Positions 1 through 12,411 are shown, counted from the stretch's first letter. The stretch is DNA of 64,000 nt from Chaetoderma sp. LZ-2023a (GCA_034401795.1 CM067370.1:105751387-105815386), one strand, 5' to 3'. Translations and numbers: made by a program. Notes: generated by a model from the sequence alone, not told the origin.

Positions 1-107
1 CACCCATTCCAGTTGTAAATTGCCAAAAATAGTCTTGTCCTGCAAATCGACGTTCAATGAGCAAGTAGTTTGATTTTCTTGACCAAATTTCGCCATTAAG
101 GGTTGAA
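1..107. repeat. F1 palindromic repeat, right half only
   Basis: This is the second half of the ~240 bp palindromic family F1. It contains the arm TTGCCAAAAATAGTCTTGTC followed by the F1 end with CCATTAAGGGTT. The left half lies outside the window. F1 ends are AACCCTTTAA and TTAAAGGGTT. Confidence 0.75.
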
Positions 108-147
108 ATTGAAATACTGGGAGTTAATGCCATTAATAATCACATTT

Positions 148-331
148 AACCCTTTAACCCTCAAGCTTGTTCAAGAAAATTTCAGTTCTCACAGAAAATG
201 ACGATAAATGACAGTTATTGAGCCAGTCTTCCAGTGGTAAAATTTCAAAAAAGCTTCTCTTGGTCTGCGAATGAACGTTTCTCAAGACCACTGCTGAGGC
301 TGTTTATGGCCGATATGAGTGTTAAAGGGTT
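148..331. repeat. F1 palindromic repeat
   Basis: It starts AACCCTTTAA and ends GTGTTAAAGGGTT. The right arm is well kept (CTTCTCTTGGTCTGCGAATG, then CTCAAGACCACTGCTGAGGC). The left arm is eroded, so the copy is shorter than the best ones at 3301 and 9052. Confidence 0.8.
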
Positions 332-837
332 AAGCCATCAGAGAAAATACATATGATATAGAAATTTAGATAATTCTTGGAAATGAAGACTGTAGATCAA
401 TATAATCATCTATCCACAGGCACAGAAAATGAATGGAAAGAGCGTATGATTTTGAAGTTTGTCTGTGCCCAGGGCTTCTCAACCTGATCCAAATTTTATC
501 ACATGAAATTTTTATGGTAAATATGCTTGGTGGGTCATCATCTGTCAGATAAAAACAAAAATGGAAAATCATAGACTAGGGTTTTCCATCTTTCATTTTC
601 ATGCAAATTTAAAAAATCCAAAAAGCGGAAAGGTTATGGATGTCCATCTGATTGCTCTTGCTCATGTTTTAATGTTTAAAAGAATAAACCATTATGATTA
701 CTAATTGCTAGCCAAGAGAAAACTAATTTATGGAGCCCTACGTGAAGCAGATGATGGTGAGACATAGTGATCCAAATGGCACCTGGTGTGCAGTGTCTGA
801 TCTGAGAATGTCCCAAAGACTGAACATGCAGGCCCCA
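332..837. other. No gene seen
   Basis: AT-rich sequence without a credible coding frame. Around 490-570 there is a weak likeness (CCAAATTTTATCACATGAAA, then a GATAAAAACA-type stretch) to 32215-32330, so it may be an old dispersed repeat. Confidence 0.5.
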
Positions 838-1000
838 CCTCCCCAGGCCGCTAGTTGAAAATTTACCACCGGAATGTCTGTTTAGATTGGCTATTGAGCC
901 TTTCATTTCAGCGTTACATTTGCAACAACAGTCTGATCTTTGTCTGCAAATGTACATTTCTCTGCAGAGGCTAGTTTATGCCGACATGACCATTCACTAG
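838..1000. repeat. F1 repeat, strongly degenerate
   Basis: Recognisable pieces in F1 order: GAAAATTTACCACCGGAATG, a short centre with TTGAGCC, then TCTTTGTCTGCAAATGTACA and a GCCGACATGACCATT end. Confidence 0.6.
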
Positions 1001-1389
1001 CTATAATGTCGTTACACTTTTGAGAATGAACCCAAGAGCTGAGTGGAATGTTGGCAATTATTCTTATCCTTGCCTGTATATGTTTATCTGATGTACCAAA
1101 CAGTTGTGTCTCTTAGAGCATGTGATCAGTAACAAGCGTCTATGATGATGCAATTATAGCAAGAGATACCTTGTAGTGCGATACCAGGAGTTTGATTTCA
1201 GCCAGCTATACGTTAGCATCACAATCTATTATACCATGTCTGATTTGATCGCTATTGCTCCAATGCCAAGTTCATTGCCTCAAGTATTATTTCAAAATCA
1301 TCAATTTTATTTGTATATTATAATGAATTATTTGTATATTATACCAGACCAATTTATTTCTTTTGTTTTACTATCCCTCCTGCTTTAAT
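1001..1389. other. No gene seen
   Basis: Low-complexity AT-rich DNA. No motif, splice-linked exon or repeat family recognised. Confidence 0.5.
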
Positions 1390-2610
1390 ATATCTAGAAA
1401 GAAAATGGTGCTGGAATTTTATGACATTAATTCCATCATTCTCTCCATTTTGCATAACTCAATTCTCTCTAGCAACTTCTCGAGACATGGTGAACGAATC
1501 GGGGCAAAATTTGTGATATTTGATACGTCAAAAAAACATGTTCGCTGTGGACCAATCAAAGTGTAGTGTTTGGTGGCCATGTTGAATTTTTTATTTGATG
1601 GATTTTGAAGCAAAAAATTGGTTTTATATAGTTTTTTGGGTATGCTAATTTCAAATTTTCACTTTCGAAGCTGTTGGATAACCGGTTTCACGCCTATCTT
1701 GGATCTTTTTCCTGCTGAAAACTCTCATACTAAAGCAATTATTTTAAAATTTTAAATGTCTTCTTGACCACTGGCCTGGTTTCAATTATGTTTGGCAGGA
1801 AGCATTGTTAGGGCATAGAGATCTGAGTTTGTTAAACGTAAGCTGATTGGCCAATTTGGTCAATTTTTAGAAACATAGAGGATCGATTGAAAACTCCTGA
1901 AACATTGTGGGGAGCAACGGCTGAATCAAGTTTGTTTTAACTGACCAAATGTTTCGACAGACATCTTGGATGCCCTACTTTTCGAGAAAATGACCTCCAG
2001 AACCGCTGAATGGATCAGGTTGAAATTTGGAAAATATGATTAGGGCCATAATACATTTAGGGCACGAAATAAACCAAGGCAATCGCCTTGCCTTGCCCAA
2101 ACAGTTGCTCTTGCCTTGTTGCCCCTCCATTTTGCCATCTTTATAAGGATGTATCCAAAGTAAATCTACAGAGTAATGGATAACCTAGTTTTTGTGAAAA
2201 CGACTTCAGATCCGCTGAATGGATCGGGCTGAGATTTGGGAAATATGTTTGTGCATTAAGGGCCAGTAAGCCTTGTTCAATGGAAGGTAATACATAAAAG
2301 GTCCTCCATGGACCAATCAAAAGGTAGCACGTTTGGTGGCCATATTGGATTTTTATTTGATGGGTTTTGAAACTTAAATTGGTTTTATTTGGGTGTTTGG
2401 ATATGCTGATTTCAAAATTTGCAACTTTCGAAACTGTCGGAAATAACGGATTAGTGGCCATTTTTTACTTCTTTTTTTTAGTAAAGCATTGGGAAATTGA
2501 ATATATCGTCTCGAGAACCACTAGACCGATTTTAGCCAAATTCGATATAACACATCCTTGCTCTTGTGATTCTGACATTAGTGTTCTACATAAAGGCTAT
2601 GACTTTTCTA
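1390..2610 (-). mobile_element. F2 ('AAGATGGCC') element, reverse orientation, partial
   Basis: Read on the minus strand, it holds the F2 modules found at 3.7-5.5 and 25.8-28.6 kb: 'atccatcaaataaaaaa', 'gattggtcca', 'gccaaatttcgcc', 'aacggttctgg' and 'ggccaccaaa' in the same order. Two modules are visible (about 1500-2060 and 2180-2480). The GGTGAGC-type outer ends are not clear, so it is an eroded copy. The reading frames here are chance. Confidence 0.6.
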
Positions 2611-3300
2611 GTTAAAATGCCTATGTACAACATGTCCCAGGTGAGTGATACAGGCTCATTGGACCTGTTTAAATTTTTTCGATCATTTGTGTTCTTGTGT
2701 TTGGGTGGAAATTTTCGTAAAACAAATTATTAAATTGGTCCGGCCATATAATGATTTATTTCCATATATTATTGTTGTATTTAATATTTATTCAATATTA
2801 TTTATATATTGTTTACTTTTAAATTAATAGACATGCCATAGTTTATTCTATTGAAAATTTTAATATTTGAATAATAGTTTTATGTTGATGATTGTGACTT
2901 TCCTTAGTCTGTCTCACACTGTCTCAAATGATATTGTTATTGAGGTTTTATGATTGCATGCCAAATTGGTAGAAAGAATGGTATATTTTATTGCTAATAA
3001 AGAGGCGAGCCTTCGCTGGAATATGTGTATAAGTGTGTGTGTGTTCGCGTACGCGCGGGTGTGTGCGCAAGTGTGCGTGCATGTGTTATATTTAGTTTTT
3101 AGCTTGAACTCATGACAGACACCAGCAGAATATTGACAAGGTGACATTTGGTGTTATAACGATTGATTCTATATTGACCCACGATTTGAAATAATGTCTA
3201 GAATTGTTAAACGTTAAATTGTAGCATTTATCTGTGTATTATAGTCAAACCTGTCTATAGCATTCACTTGTTTTTAGGAGCCTATAGATGCTTACACAAT
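2611..3300. other. No gene seen; AT-rich
   Basis: AT-rich sequence with no supported gene. It contains the alternating purine-pyrimidine run at 3024-3086. Confidence 0.5.
3024..3086. repeat. GT/GC alternating microsatellite
   Basis: An imperfect (GT)n run with CG-rich interruptions (GTTCGCGTACGCGCGGGTGT). Strict purine-pyrimidine alternation of this sort is Z-DNA-prone. Confidence 0.8.
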
Positions 3301-3536
3301 AACCCTTTAACACTCATACCAGCTAAAACGGCTTCTGAAGTAGTCTTGAGAAATGTCCATTTGCAGACCAAGAGAAGACTATTTTTGAAAATGTACCACT
3401 GGAATGACTGGATCGATAACTGAACCAGTCATTCCAGTGGTAAATTTTCAAAAATAGTCTTCTCTTGGTCTGCAAATGGACATTTTCTATAAGAAAATTG
3501 AATATTTTTTTTTTAATTCGAGGGTTAAAGGGTTAA
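3301..3536. repeat. F1 palindromic repeat, full length
   Basis: A reference copy of F1. It starts AACCCTTTAACACTCATA and ends GAGGGTTAAAGGGTT. The inner arms (about 3354-3416 and 3424-3486) are near-perfect reverse complements around ATCGATAACTGAACC, so the whole copy folds into one long hairpin. No reading frame and no transposase are present, so it is a MITE-like or foldback repeat. Confidence 0.9.
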
Positions 3537-3685
3537 CACAGGTGAGGATGCACCAAACGTATTTAACATAGATATTTTAAAAAAAATTACTAGATCGCTC
3601 ACAATGCCTTCAAATGTGTAACATTGGATTCCATCGCAACTACAGAGTGTAAGTCGGCTATGGCGTGTTGGTTCTTGCTTTTTTA

Positions 3686-5515
3686 ACAAGAGGCCCAAGG
3701 GGCCTGTGTCGCTCACCTGCATCATAGGCATTTCAACCAGAAAGGCCATCAACAATAAGTAGAACCCTACAGAGTTGAGCGGAATTATAACAAGAAAACA
3801 GAAGCCATGTTTCTTTATGTATCAACTACTTTTGAACAAAACTTAACGGCCCGTAGTCCCTTATCATATCTCCCAAATTTCTGCCCAATCCGTTCAACGA
3901 TTCTGGATACGAAGTTGTTTTCGCGAAAACTAGGTCATCCAAGATGGCCACCAAGCCAATGGACCAATCAGGTTCTTTTGAACAAATTGGTTCTCCTCCT
4001 GCATTAGATGATGTTTCATGAGTTTTGAATCAACCCCCAAGCCGTTTCGGAGATTTTTAAAGCCATTTCTAAAAATTGGCTGGTTTAGCTGGTGGCCATC
4101 ATGGATTTTGGCCGATCAGCTTCGTTTGAACAAACTTAGACCTCTATCCCCTAAGGCTGCATTCTGCCAAATATAATTGAAATCGGCTCAGTGGTTCTTG
4201 AGAAGTCGTTTAAAGAATTCCCCATTGCTTTACTATGGGCGCATTGTTTTACTATGGGAGCCTATGGCAGGAAAGCAAACCAAGATGGCAGTCAAACCGT
4301 TTATCCAACTGTCTCGAAAGTGGCATATTTGAACTCGCCACCCTGATAAGCATATATACAGCAATTTTTTCTATCAAAATACATCAAATACAAAAAAGCC
4401 AATATGACAAAAAGCTAAATTTTGCTTGGTTGATACTGGCCATGTTTTTTAACATACGAACTTCCTTTGAACAAATTTGATCCCAAAGAATATATACACC
4501 AAATTTCAGCTCTACCCCTTCAACGGTTTGGGAGAAGTCGTTTTCGCGAAAACTACGTCATCCAAGATGGCCGCCAAGCAAATAGGCCAATAAGGTTGGC
4601 TTGAACAAACTTGGGTCTAATGTTGCCATAGATGATGTGTTATGAGTATTGAATCAATTCCTCTTGCGGTTTCGGAGAAGATTTTTTAGTGTCTAAAAAT
4701 CGGCCATTTTGGCTGGCGGCCATCTTGGATCTTGGCCGATCTGCTTCATTTGAACAAACTTAGATCTCTATGACCTATGAATGCTTCTTCCAAAATTTAA
4801 CTGAAATTGGCTTAGTGGTTCTTGAGAAGAAGTCGTTTAAAGAATTCCCCATTGCTTTACTATGGGCCCATTGCTTTACTATGGGAGCCGATGGCAGGAA
4901 AACAAACCAAGATGTCAGCCAAACCGTTTATCCGACAGTCTCGAAAGTGGCAAATTTGAACTCGCCACACTGATAAGCATATATAAAGCAATTTTCGCCA
5001 TCAAAATACATCAAATACAAAAAAGCCAATATGACCAACAAACGCTAAATTTTGATTGGTTGATGGCGGCTTTTTTTAACGTACGAACTTCCCTTGAACA
5101 AACTTGAATGGACCTTGGTCCCTAAGCATATTTACCAAATTTCAGGTCTATGCCTTCAGCAGTTCGGGAGAAGTCGTCGCGAAAACTAGGTCATCCAAGA
5201 TGGCCGCCAGGCAAATCGTTCAATCAGGTTGCCTTGAACAAACTTGGGTTTACCGTTGCACTAGATGATGTGTTATGAGTTTTGAATCAATTGCTCCAGC
5301 GGTTTCGGAGAAGATTTTTTAGTGTTTCTAAAAAATTGGCTATTTTGGCCGATCGGCTTCGTTTGAACAAACTTGAATCTCTATCCTCTAGGGATGCTTC
5401 CTGCCAAATATAATTGAAATCGGCCCAGTGGTTCTTTAGAAGTCGTTTAAAGAAAAAGTGGACGGATGGTCGTCACGGCATAAGCTCACTTGGCCTTTCA
5501 GGCCAGGTGAGCTAA
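3686..5515 (+). mobile_element. F2 composite element, complete ends
   Basis: The left end is AAGAGGCCCAAGGGGCCTG followed by CGCTCACCTG. The right end is CTTTCAGGCCAGGTGAGCTAA, whose CAGGTGAGC is the complement of GCTCACCTG at the left, giving short inverted termini. The inside is built from modules repeated about 628 bp apart (GTTTATCC at 4298 and 4926), each with CCAAGATGGC, TTGAACAAACTT, TATGGGAGCC and AAGTCGTTTAAAGAA. No transposase is visible, so it is non-autonomous. The class is not assigned. Confidence 0.8.
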
Positions 5516-5877
5516 TAATGATATTAGTCATTCGAATAAAGCAACTTGTTGATATAATATATGATATATGAAAACAGATCACCATACTTTTCACCCTATC
5601 ACTCAATAGGCTTTTATTGCTCATAGACATGTGTAGTATTAATGGTTTTGCTAAAATCACAACTACGTTGACATCGTAATATTGTGGTATATATATTGTT
5701 AGAGCACCACATTTTAGTGACGCAACTCGTCCATAGTAAAGGTATGGTGTGAGTGATCTAGAAATTCCTTTAAATCTATGTTATTTACCAAGCACATGAG
5801 CTGCATTGCGTGACCACCTGTCTTATAATGAGCAGTGTGATGACCTATACCTTGTGCATTATATACAAGTTTGACTA
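5516..5877. other. No gene seen
   Basis: Spacer between the F2 element and the next F1 piece. No coding or repeat signal recognised. Confidence 0.5.
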
Positions 5878-6031
5878 TAAACCCTTTCATGGTCAAATTT
5901 GGTGAAGAAAATCTAAACATTTTCGATTTGAATGTCCATTTGCAGGCCAGAAGACAATTTTTGAAAATTTACCTCTGGTCAGTCATTCGAGTATTAAATT
6001 TCCAAAAATTATTTTTTGATCTGCAAATGGA
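5878..6031. repeat. F1 repeat, left part
   Basis: AAACCCTTTCATGGTCAAAT, then AATGTCCATTTGCAGGCCAG, a shrunken centre (TCAGTCATTCGAGTA) and the returning arm to TCTGCAAATGGAC, where it stops. Confidence 0.7.
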
Positions 6032-6781
6032 CAAAATTCACTATACAAGACCTTTAATTTTATTGATCATTAGTAGATTAATACAGGTCAGTTGCCATAC
6101 AGGAAGTATTTGTCTAAAAATGGTGGTTCATGACTCGCATTGGTCAGTAAATCCTAGACTGGTTCCCGAGTTTTGCGTTCTCGTATTCTGTGAATGAGAT
6201 TTAATAATGCGGTCAAACGAACCAAGTTTGAATCTCGGTTCATGATTACCGATTCATAAATTCCAAAATGTTGGAGCATTCCAAAATGTAGGCGCTCAGC
6301 TTTTAGAACCTATTTGAATTAATGGATGATTTACTTAGACTGAATTTGAAGCATAGATCAAAATATAATCAAAGTATTTGCTAAAACTAATGCAATTTAG
6401 AATGCTTACGGGTCAGAACATTGCCATGAAATAATGGTCATCAAACATCACCAATTCTCATAAACCCCATTTTGGCATTGTAGTTCGTGGTGACGAACCA
6501 AGTCAGTCAATTCAAAGAGCGCCATAGTCGTGAAAACGCACCCATGGTGTATTGATCTAGTTTGAGTGTGGCATCCCAGGCAAGCTGATGCACTGTGGTT
6601 AACAACTACAACCCAGTTATTGTTACTTTGCGCCAACATTCAGTTGCAATCCCTGGTGGTATCTCAACTTGAATATTGATACAGTATTAATTTACAGATT
6701 GTTTCATGTTTAACATTTTAAAATTCATTGTTGACCCGTTTTAATCCTGTTATTATTGTTATATAACATTAAATGATTATC
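6032..6781. other. No gene seen
   Basis: About 750 bp with no recognised gene or repeat. The frames are short and carry no known motif. Confidence 0.5.
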
Positions 6782-7045
6782 AACCATTTAACAATGGTTA
6801 AGAAATGAGTTTTTCAGCCCAAGTGAAGACTATTTTTGAAAAAATGGTCTTCTTGACCTGAAAATGGACATTGCCCAAGACTTGCTAAGGACAGTTTGAT
6901 CATTAACTTTCTATCTGCTGTTGAAAGCCACCAGACAATAATTTCAATGAGCAAAAATGCTTGACTTGCTGAATATTTTGAAAACAATTTTGAGTGAAAT
7001 TTGTTAGTGGCTTTCATTCAAATTGTTTTTAAAATATTTAGCCTC
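6782..7045. repeat. Degenerate F1 followed by a second hairpin repeat (F3)
   Basis: 6782-6900 keeps F1 arm pieces (GAAGACTATTTTTGAAAA, then GACCTGAAAATGGACATTGC). 6900-7045 is a different short palindrome: TGTTGAAAGCCACCAGACAA on one side, and TTAGTGGCTTTCATTCAAAT with TTTTAAAATATTTAGCC on the other. F3-like hairpins recur at 25380 and 33160. Confidence 0.55.
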
Positions 7046-7790
7046 TCCAGAGATATAACCCCTGGAATGTCGTCTGCAAAAACTCAGCTGTCAGACAGTT
7101 AAAAAGTGAAATTGTGAATGTATTTTTAATGTTATTCCGTCCATGTCCTGTGGTATACATACAATGTATAACACATTTTCTTATACCTCCTTGAAAGCAG
7201 AGGTAGTAATCACTTTGCCTGTAGTAACTTTCTTGTCCAAGATTTTTCAAAAACATATATACATTAATTTTGGTATATGGATGCATCTTAGAGTACAAAT
7301 GTGACGCAGTGTCAAGAATAGGTTAGCATAATCTTTTATTGCAGTTCAAAGATCATACTTGTCTGTGCGTTACTTTCAAGTCTTTCACATGAAGAAACCA
7401 AATTTATTATGTAAATGCATGTTAGGTGTATCACGATCAAGGTTAATGAGACCTACTTTTCATGGTCTATTGAACATGCTGTATTTTCAAGAGTTCATAT
7501 CGTATACAATGTAGAATAGCGTAATCTACCTTTGGGTATGGGTGCATCTTGGGCTTAAGAGAGGTGTGGCATATCAAAGATATGTTAGGGTGGCCTACTT
7601 TTTAGTGCTCACTGATCATCAAACATATATTGTTTTTGTTGAAAATTGTTGTTGTCATCAAATTGTAAACAATAAATCAATCAATTAGGTAATTATCATT
7701 TATCAGGACATCAGATGGGTATTACAACAAAACAAAATGGCATAGCGGTTTATACTTCTGTGCATTCTTTTCCTGGTTTTCTAATCTTTA
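7046..7790. other. No gene seen
   Basis: Unassigned AT-rich sequence. No motif-bearing frame or recognised repeat. Confidence 0.5.
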
Positions 7791-7998
7791 ACCCTTTAAC
7801 ACTCATATCAGCCAAAAACGACTTCACCACTGGTCTTGAGAAATGTCCATTTGCAGACCAAGTCTTTTTTTAGAATTTACCACTGGAATGACTGGCTCGA
7901 TAACTGAGCCAGTCATTCCAGTGCTAAACTTTCAAAAATAGTCCTCCTGGCCTTCAAATGGCCATTCAATAAGGAAATGATCTGACCAATAAAGGGTT
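7791..7998. repeat. F1 palindromic repeat
   Basis: Ends AACCCTTTAACACTCATATC and CAATAAAGGGTT. The centre is TGGCTCGATAACTGAGCCA. The left arm lacks the AGAGAA segment after GACCAAG, so the hairpin is asymmetric. Confidence 0.85.
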
Positions 7999-8483
7999 GA
8001 AGAAAAATTCTTGCCGTGTTATACTTTGTGATGCAATGTCACACTGAACTCTAGTTAAATTTAACTCCATGTACATTTATATTATTGTGTAGCGATGCTA
8101 TATTTTTGCTTGTTTTTTATTTTGCATCTTAATTAGCCGTCATTCCGTCCATAATACATATTACTCCAGCAATTACGAAAGCCGATATTCCATAACAATC
8201 TTCTGTTAAAGATTATTATTCCAAAGTTTGTGTGTTTTTTCAACTGTATAGTTATTACCTATAATCTTATACATAATTGAATACGTTAAATTATATCTAT
8301 TTGTACATATATCTGGGAATAGTCCTTTCAACTATGAAATCCAAGTACCCCATATAGTTTAGATGTAGAATATTTTCAAACCAATTTTACTGGACAAAAG
8401 GTGATGCCATTAAAGGCATTTCCTAGGTCATTAAGAATTTGTTATATGTTGTATATAGTATTGAAAGGGTTAAGAGGACATGA
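7999..8483. other. No gene seen
   Basis: AT-rich spacer. Nothing recognised. Confidence 0.5.
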
Positions 8484-8723
8484 CTTAACCCTTAAGCTGG
8501 CCAAAAACAGCTGCTCCAATGCTCTTGAAAACAGGTCCATTTTTAGATGAAGAGAAGACTATTTTTGAAAATTTATCACTTAAATGAAGGCTCGATAACA
8601 GAGCCAGACTGGCGCAATAACTAAACCAGTCACGCTAATAATAAATTTCCAAACATGATCTCTTGCTATGTAAATGGACTGGTCAAAAGTTTCTTGAACA
8701 AATTTGACGGTTAAAGAGTTAAA
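8484..8723. repeat. F1 palindromic repeat, diverged
   Basis: TTAACCCTTAAGCTGGCCAA at the left and GACGGTTAAAGAGTTAA at the right. The centre is expanded (CTCGATAACAGAGCCAGACT, then GCAATAACTAAACCAGTCAC). Confidence 0.75.
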
Positions 8724-8929
8724 GCCGATATGCCATGTTAAAAGATGTAATACTAACCACATCAATAGTTAAATACTATAGTTGAAACATCATGGATGGC
8801 CATTTCCGGTAGCTTGCCATAAGGAGTCGGGTATTATTCTTCGAAAAGACACCTCATCAAAACTTCGCTCTCAATACATTGAGCTTTTCATTTAGCTAGC
8901 AGATCTTGGTATGCGTATTATAAAAAAAA

Positions 8930-9045
8930 GGATTCTACAGTGATCTTGAGAAATGATTATTTGCAGACCAATAGTATTTTTGAAAATTTACAACAGGAAG
9001 AAATGGCTCAATAAGAGCCAGTGATTCGTGTCACAAATTTAAACA
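8930..9045. repeat. F1 repeat fragment
   Basis: CAGTGATCTTGAGAAATGAT, TATTTGCAGACCAATAG, TTTTTGAAAATTTACAAC and GGCTCAATAAGAGCC in F1 order. It directly precedes the better copy at 9052. Confidence 0.65.
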
Positions 9046-9051
9046 CTCTTA

Positions 9052-9285
9052 ACCATTTAACACTCATATCAGCCAAAAGCGGCTTCTGCAGTGGTCTTGA
9101 GAAATGTCCATTTGCAGACCAAGAGAGGACTATTTTTGAAAATTTACCAATGGAATGACTGGGTCGATAACCGAGCCAGTCATTCCAATAGGAAATTTTC
9201 AAAAATAGTCCTCTTGGTCTGCAAATGGACATTTTCTATGAGAAAATTGAAAATTGCTTTAACAAATTTGAGTTAAATAGGGTTA
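9052..9285. repeat. F1 palindromic repeat, full length
   Basis: AACCATTTAACACTCATATC to TTGAGTTAAATAGGGTT. The inner arms pair around GGGTCGATAACCGAGCC. It is close in sequence to the copy at 3301. Confidence 0.88.
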
Positions 9286-9675
9286 AACAAGACACATTGG
9301 AGTTCAAATGCAGATCAATCACAGCTGTTTGCATAATGTTGCTTAGTAGTGATTATTTTCACATGGTGTACATGTCCACTTTCTCTTCGAATCTTTGGAT
9401 TTATAGATTGTAATTTTATGTAATATCCTACTGTAGTACGAGACAATGCTCTCATGGTTTAGAAAGCTGTACATAATTTTGTTACTTTATTATTATAAGC
9501 AAAATGGAACCAATCAAACTGTAGTTCGCCTACAGTCTAAAACTCAGTGACCATAATGTCTAGCGTGCTATTTTTGCCAAAGATTTAAGCTGCATTATCA
9601 CAGCTGTTGACACATGAATTAAATATGTTTATATCAATTTATATTCTATTATTATGAATAATAGTATTTAGTTAA
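9286..9675. other. No gene seen
   Basis: AT-rich spacer without recognised features. Confidence 0.5.
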
Positions 9676-11325
9676 TTAAACCTTTATTGGTCAAGCCAGC
9701 CAAAACCGGCCTTTGTACTGGTCTTGAGAAATGTCCATTTGCAGGAAGACTATTTCCGAAATTTTACGACTACGAGAATAACTTGCTCATTAAAGCTCTC
9801 GTGTTCCATTAAATATAGACCCTTTTGCACGAGATATGAGATGCATGCTGATTTCTGTTAAATTTACCCAGCATGCTATGCTACCCATCATGCAATGCTA
9901 CCCAGCATGCAATTCCCTGACTCCATAATCGTTGTAACTATTGGACGCCATATTCATTGAGTCTATTGTCTGTATAGGCCAGGATTTCTCAAACAAAACC
10001 AACCGCCTGCACGTGTAAATAGTCATTTGGCCTCCACCTCTGGAAGCGTAAGCATGCACGTAGGGTGTACTATTCATGGCAGTACATTCGACAGCCTGCA
10101 TTTCAATACTGTTCAGCGCAAGTGTGCCAATTTCCAGAAAATTAGAGAAAGTTGTTATATATATACTTTTGAGAATAAATTGCGTGAACGTTATTGCTAT
10201 CAATGACAGCAACAGCATTCAGTAAAATTGTCAAACTAAATATTAGGTAATGCGACTACTACCTGATACAGATACTAATTTGAATGAAGTGTCGCTACAA
10301 CAGCTTTTAGTCTCTATATTCTAAAATAATCATCATCATTTTTAGTCGACTCTCGCTACGGATTTGAATAGCAATTTGACTAAGTTGTTGGTTTCTCTGG
10401 CACCAACAGCATTGCCGAATTATTATCCACACGTGCAATCAATATATTAGTATTTAGGTAAACTGAGCGTAGGCCAATATACGTTTTCTTGCCAAGAATG
10501 AAGGCTTAGCAAATGGCGTGTATGTTTCGTTGACAGATTTTGTGCATTTGTTTGAAATGCATTGGTCGTACAAGCGCTAGCTTGGCGAACTATTTCCTTC
10601 ATGCGGGTAAAACGTATTTTGGCCATATACTCACTCTACTTAGATAGTAATACCGAGCGGTGTGTGATTCTAGGGACAACAATTTGATAATGTTGTTAGT
10701 GCATTAGTCAGCAACGACTTACCGTAGTCAAATTGCTCTTCAAATCCGTACGTAGCAAGTGTTGACTGAAATTTATGATGATTATTTTTATTACAGCAAC
10801 ACTTCAATACAATTTTTATCAAATATTTAGCAGGTAGCAATTGCATTACATATTAATTATTTTGACAACAATTTGACTGAATGTTGGTGCTGTCATTGAT
10901 AGCAACAACTTTCATGCAAATTACTGTCTATGTATATAAAAGCTTTCTCCTATTTTCTCCTGGACATTGACACACTTTCTCTGAACAGTATTGAAATACA
11001 GACTGTCGAATGTACTAACGTGAATATGCCATACGCGCATGCTTACGCTTCCAGAGCTGGAGGACAAACGCGCAAGCAGGTTGGTTTTGTTTGAGAAATC
11101 CTGGCTTGTGCAGACAGTAGACTAAACGAATATGGTGTCCAATAGTTATAACAATTATGGCATGCATTCTGGGTAAATTCACTAATATCTCGTGCAAAGG
11201 TGTCTATATTTAATGGAACACGAGAGCTTTAACGAAGCCAATTATTCACGTAGTAAAATTTCAAAAATAGTGTCTTGGCCTGCAAATGGACACTTTCTAC
11301 AACTTGACCATTAAATGTTAAACCA
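9676..11325. repeat. F1 repeat split by a foldback transposon
   Basis: The left half of F1 (GTCTTGAGAAATGTCCATTT at about 9722 through CTTGCTCATTAA) and the right half (TTAACGAAGCCAATTATTCA through GACCATTAAATGTTAAACC) are separated by the element at 9794-11228. The insertion lies exactly in the loop of the F1 hairpin at a TTAA. Confidence 0.75.
9794..11228. mobile_element. 1,435 bp foldback DNA transposon with TTAA target duplication
   Basis: The two termini are 44 bp inverted repeats differing at two positions: AGCTCTCGTGTTCCATTAAA at 9794 and its complement ending at 11228. TTAA flanks both sides (9790-9793 and 11229-11232). The homology does not stop at 44 bp. Matching inverted segments continue inward (AGGATTTCTCAAACAAAACC at 9981 with its complement near 11090; GCTATCAATGACAGCA near 10196 and 10890; GATTTGAATAGCAATTTGAC near 10361 and 10735). 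The arms therefore span roughly 9794-10490 and 10605-11228 around a loop of about 115 bp. No transposase is present. TTAA is the piggyBac target, but the terminus does not begin with CCC, so the superfamily is open. Confidence 0.82.
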
Positions 11326-12186
11326 TTTCATTCCATGTGTTGTAGATATTTAGAATGTTATAATTAATTGTTGGTTTATTTTCAAAACAATGTGACTGAT
11401 AGTTATGGCTGTTACAGGTAGCAAGAACTTATATTTAGTGCCCCTGAATTCATATTTCTGGGTAATAAGTGTGTTAAAGCAAATGGAACAATCCATAGAC
11501 TACTTATACTAGGGTCTCAGCAATGGCAAACATTTATTATGGGGCTTAAACCCATTTCTTCATCTGTCCATCCCTTCATCTTTTTGGACATGTGTAATTT
11601 GTGGGAAACTATCTATTTTGTACTAGGAGCATATTATTATAAATGAAACTCACTGGTATGATGACTATGGCGCCTGGAAGACTTTTTTTTTGGTCAGTCT
11701 CTACCCGTTTATCTTGCAGAATATGTGTAACGGGCAGATAAACAGATGGATGAACATAAAAAAATAAGACATCTAAGCCCAATGATCAACATGTCTGTGA
11801 AATTTCATTGAAATGCTCCCTGTAGAACTTAATTTATCGACGGATAACCAAAGCTTTCATGGTATTTTTCCACATGTTCAGCAAGATGAACTGATCTGCA
11901 GACGGGCGAATGGAGTGATTGAGTCCAGGCCACATACTACATAAACGGTATAAGCCTCAGAATTATTGTAATTAATATGCTCAAAATTAAACTTAAGTTA
12001 TCGAAAAAAAGCTGAAAAAGATTGACTGACCACAAAATAGGATGCCTGGGACCATTATTAATATTTGTATGAATGTGAAGTTTCATCAATATTATTATTT
12101 TAAGTAAAACCAGTAATCAAAAAAAAAAATTAAAAATCACTAAGAAGCAAATAACTTCACTCGAGATTGAGACCTTTCCTTAGTTT
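11326..12186. other. No gene seen
   Basis: No coding signal. Near 11350-11420 there is a faint F3-like stretch (TTTTCAAAACAATGTGACTG). The rest is unassigned. Confidence 0.5.
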
Positions 12187-12411
12187 ATCCCTTTAATGGT
12201 CAAATTTGTTCAAGAAAATTTAAATATCTGCCATGAATATCCATTTACAAAACAAGAATACAACTTTTGAAAATTTACCACTGGAATGACTGGCTCGGTT
12301 ATCGAGCCAGTCATTCCAGTGGTAAATTTTCAAAAGTTTTATTCTCTTGGTCTGTAAATGGACACTCGACCAGACCATAACGGATGCTGGTATGGCCATT
12401 AAAGGGTTAAG
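12187..12411. repeat. F1 palindromic repeat
   Basis: ATCCCTTTAATGGTCAAATT to GGCCATTAAAGGGTTAA. The centre is a perfect palindrome, TGGCTCGGTTATCGAGCCA, flanked by GGAATGAC and GTCATTCC. Confidence 0.85.
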
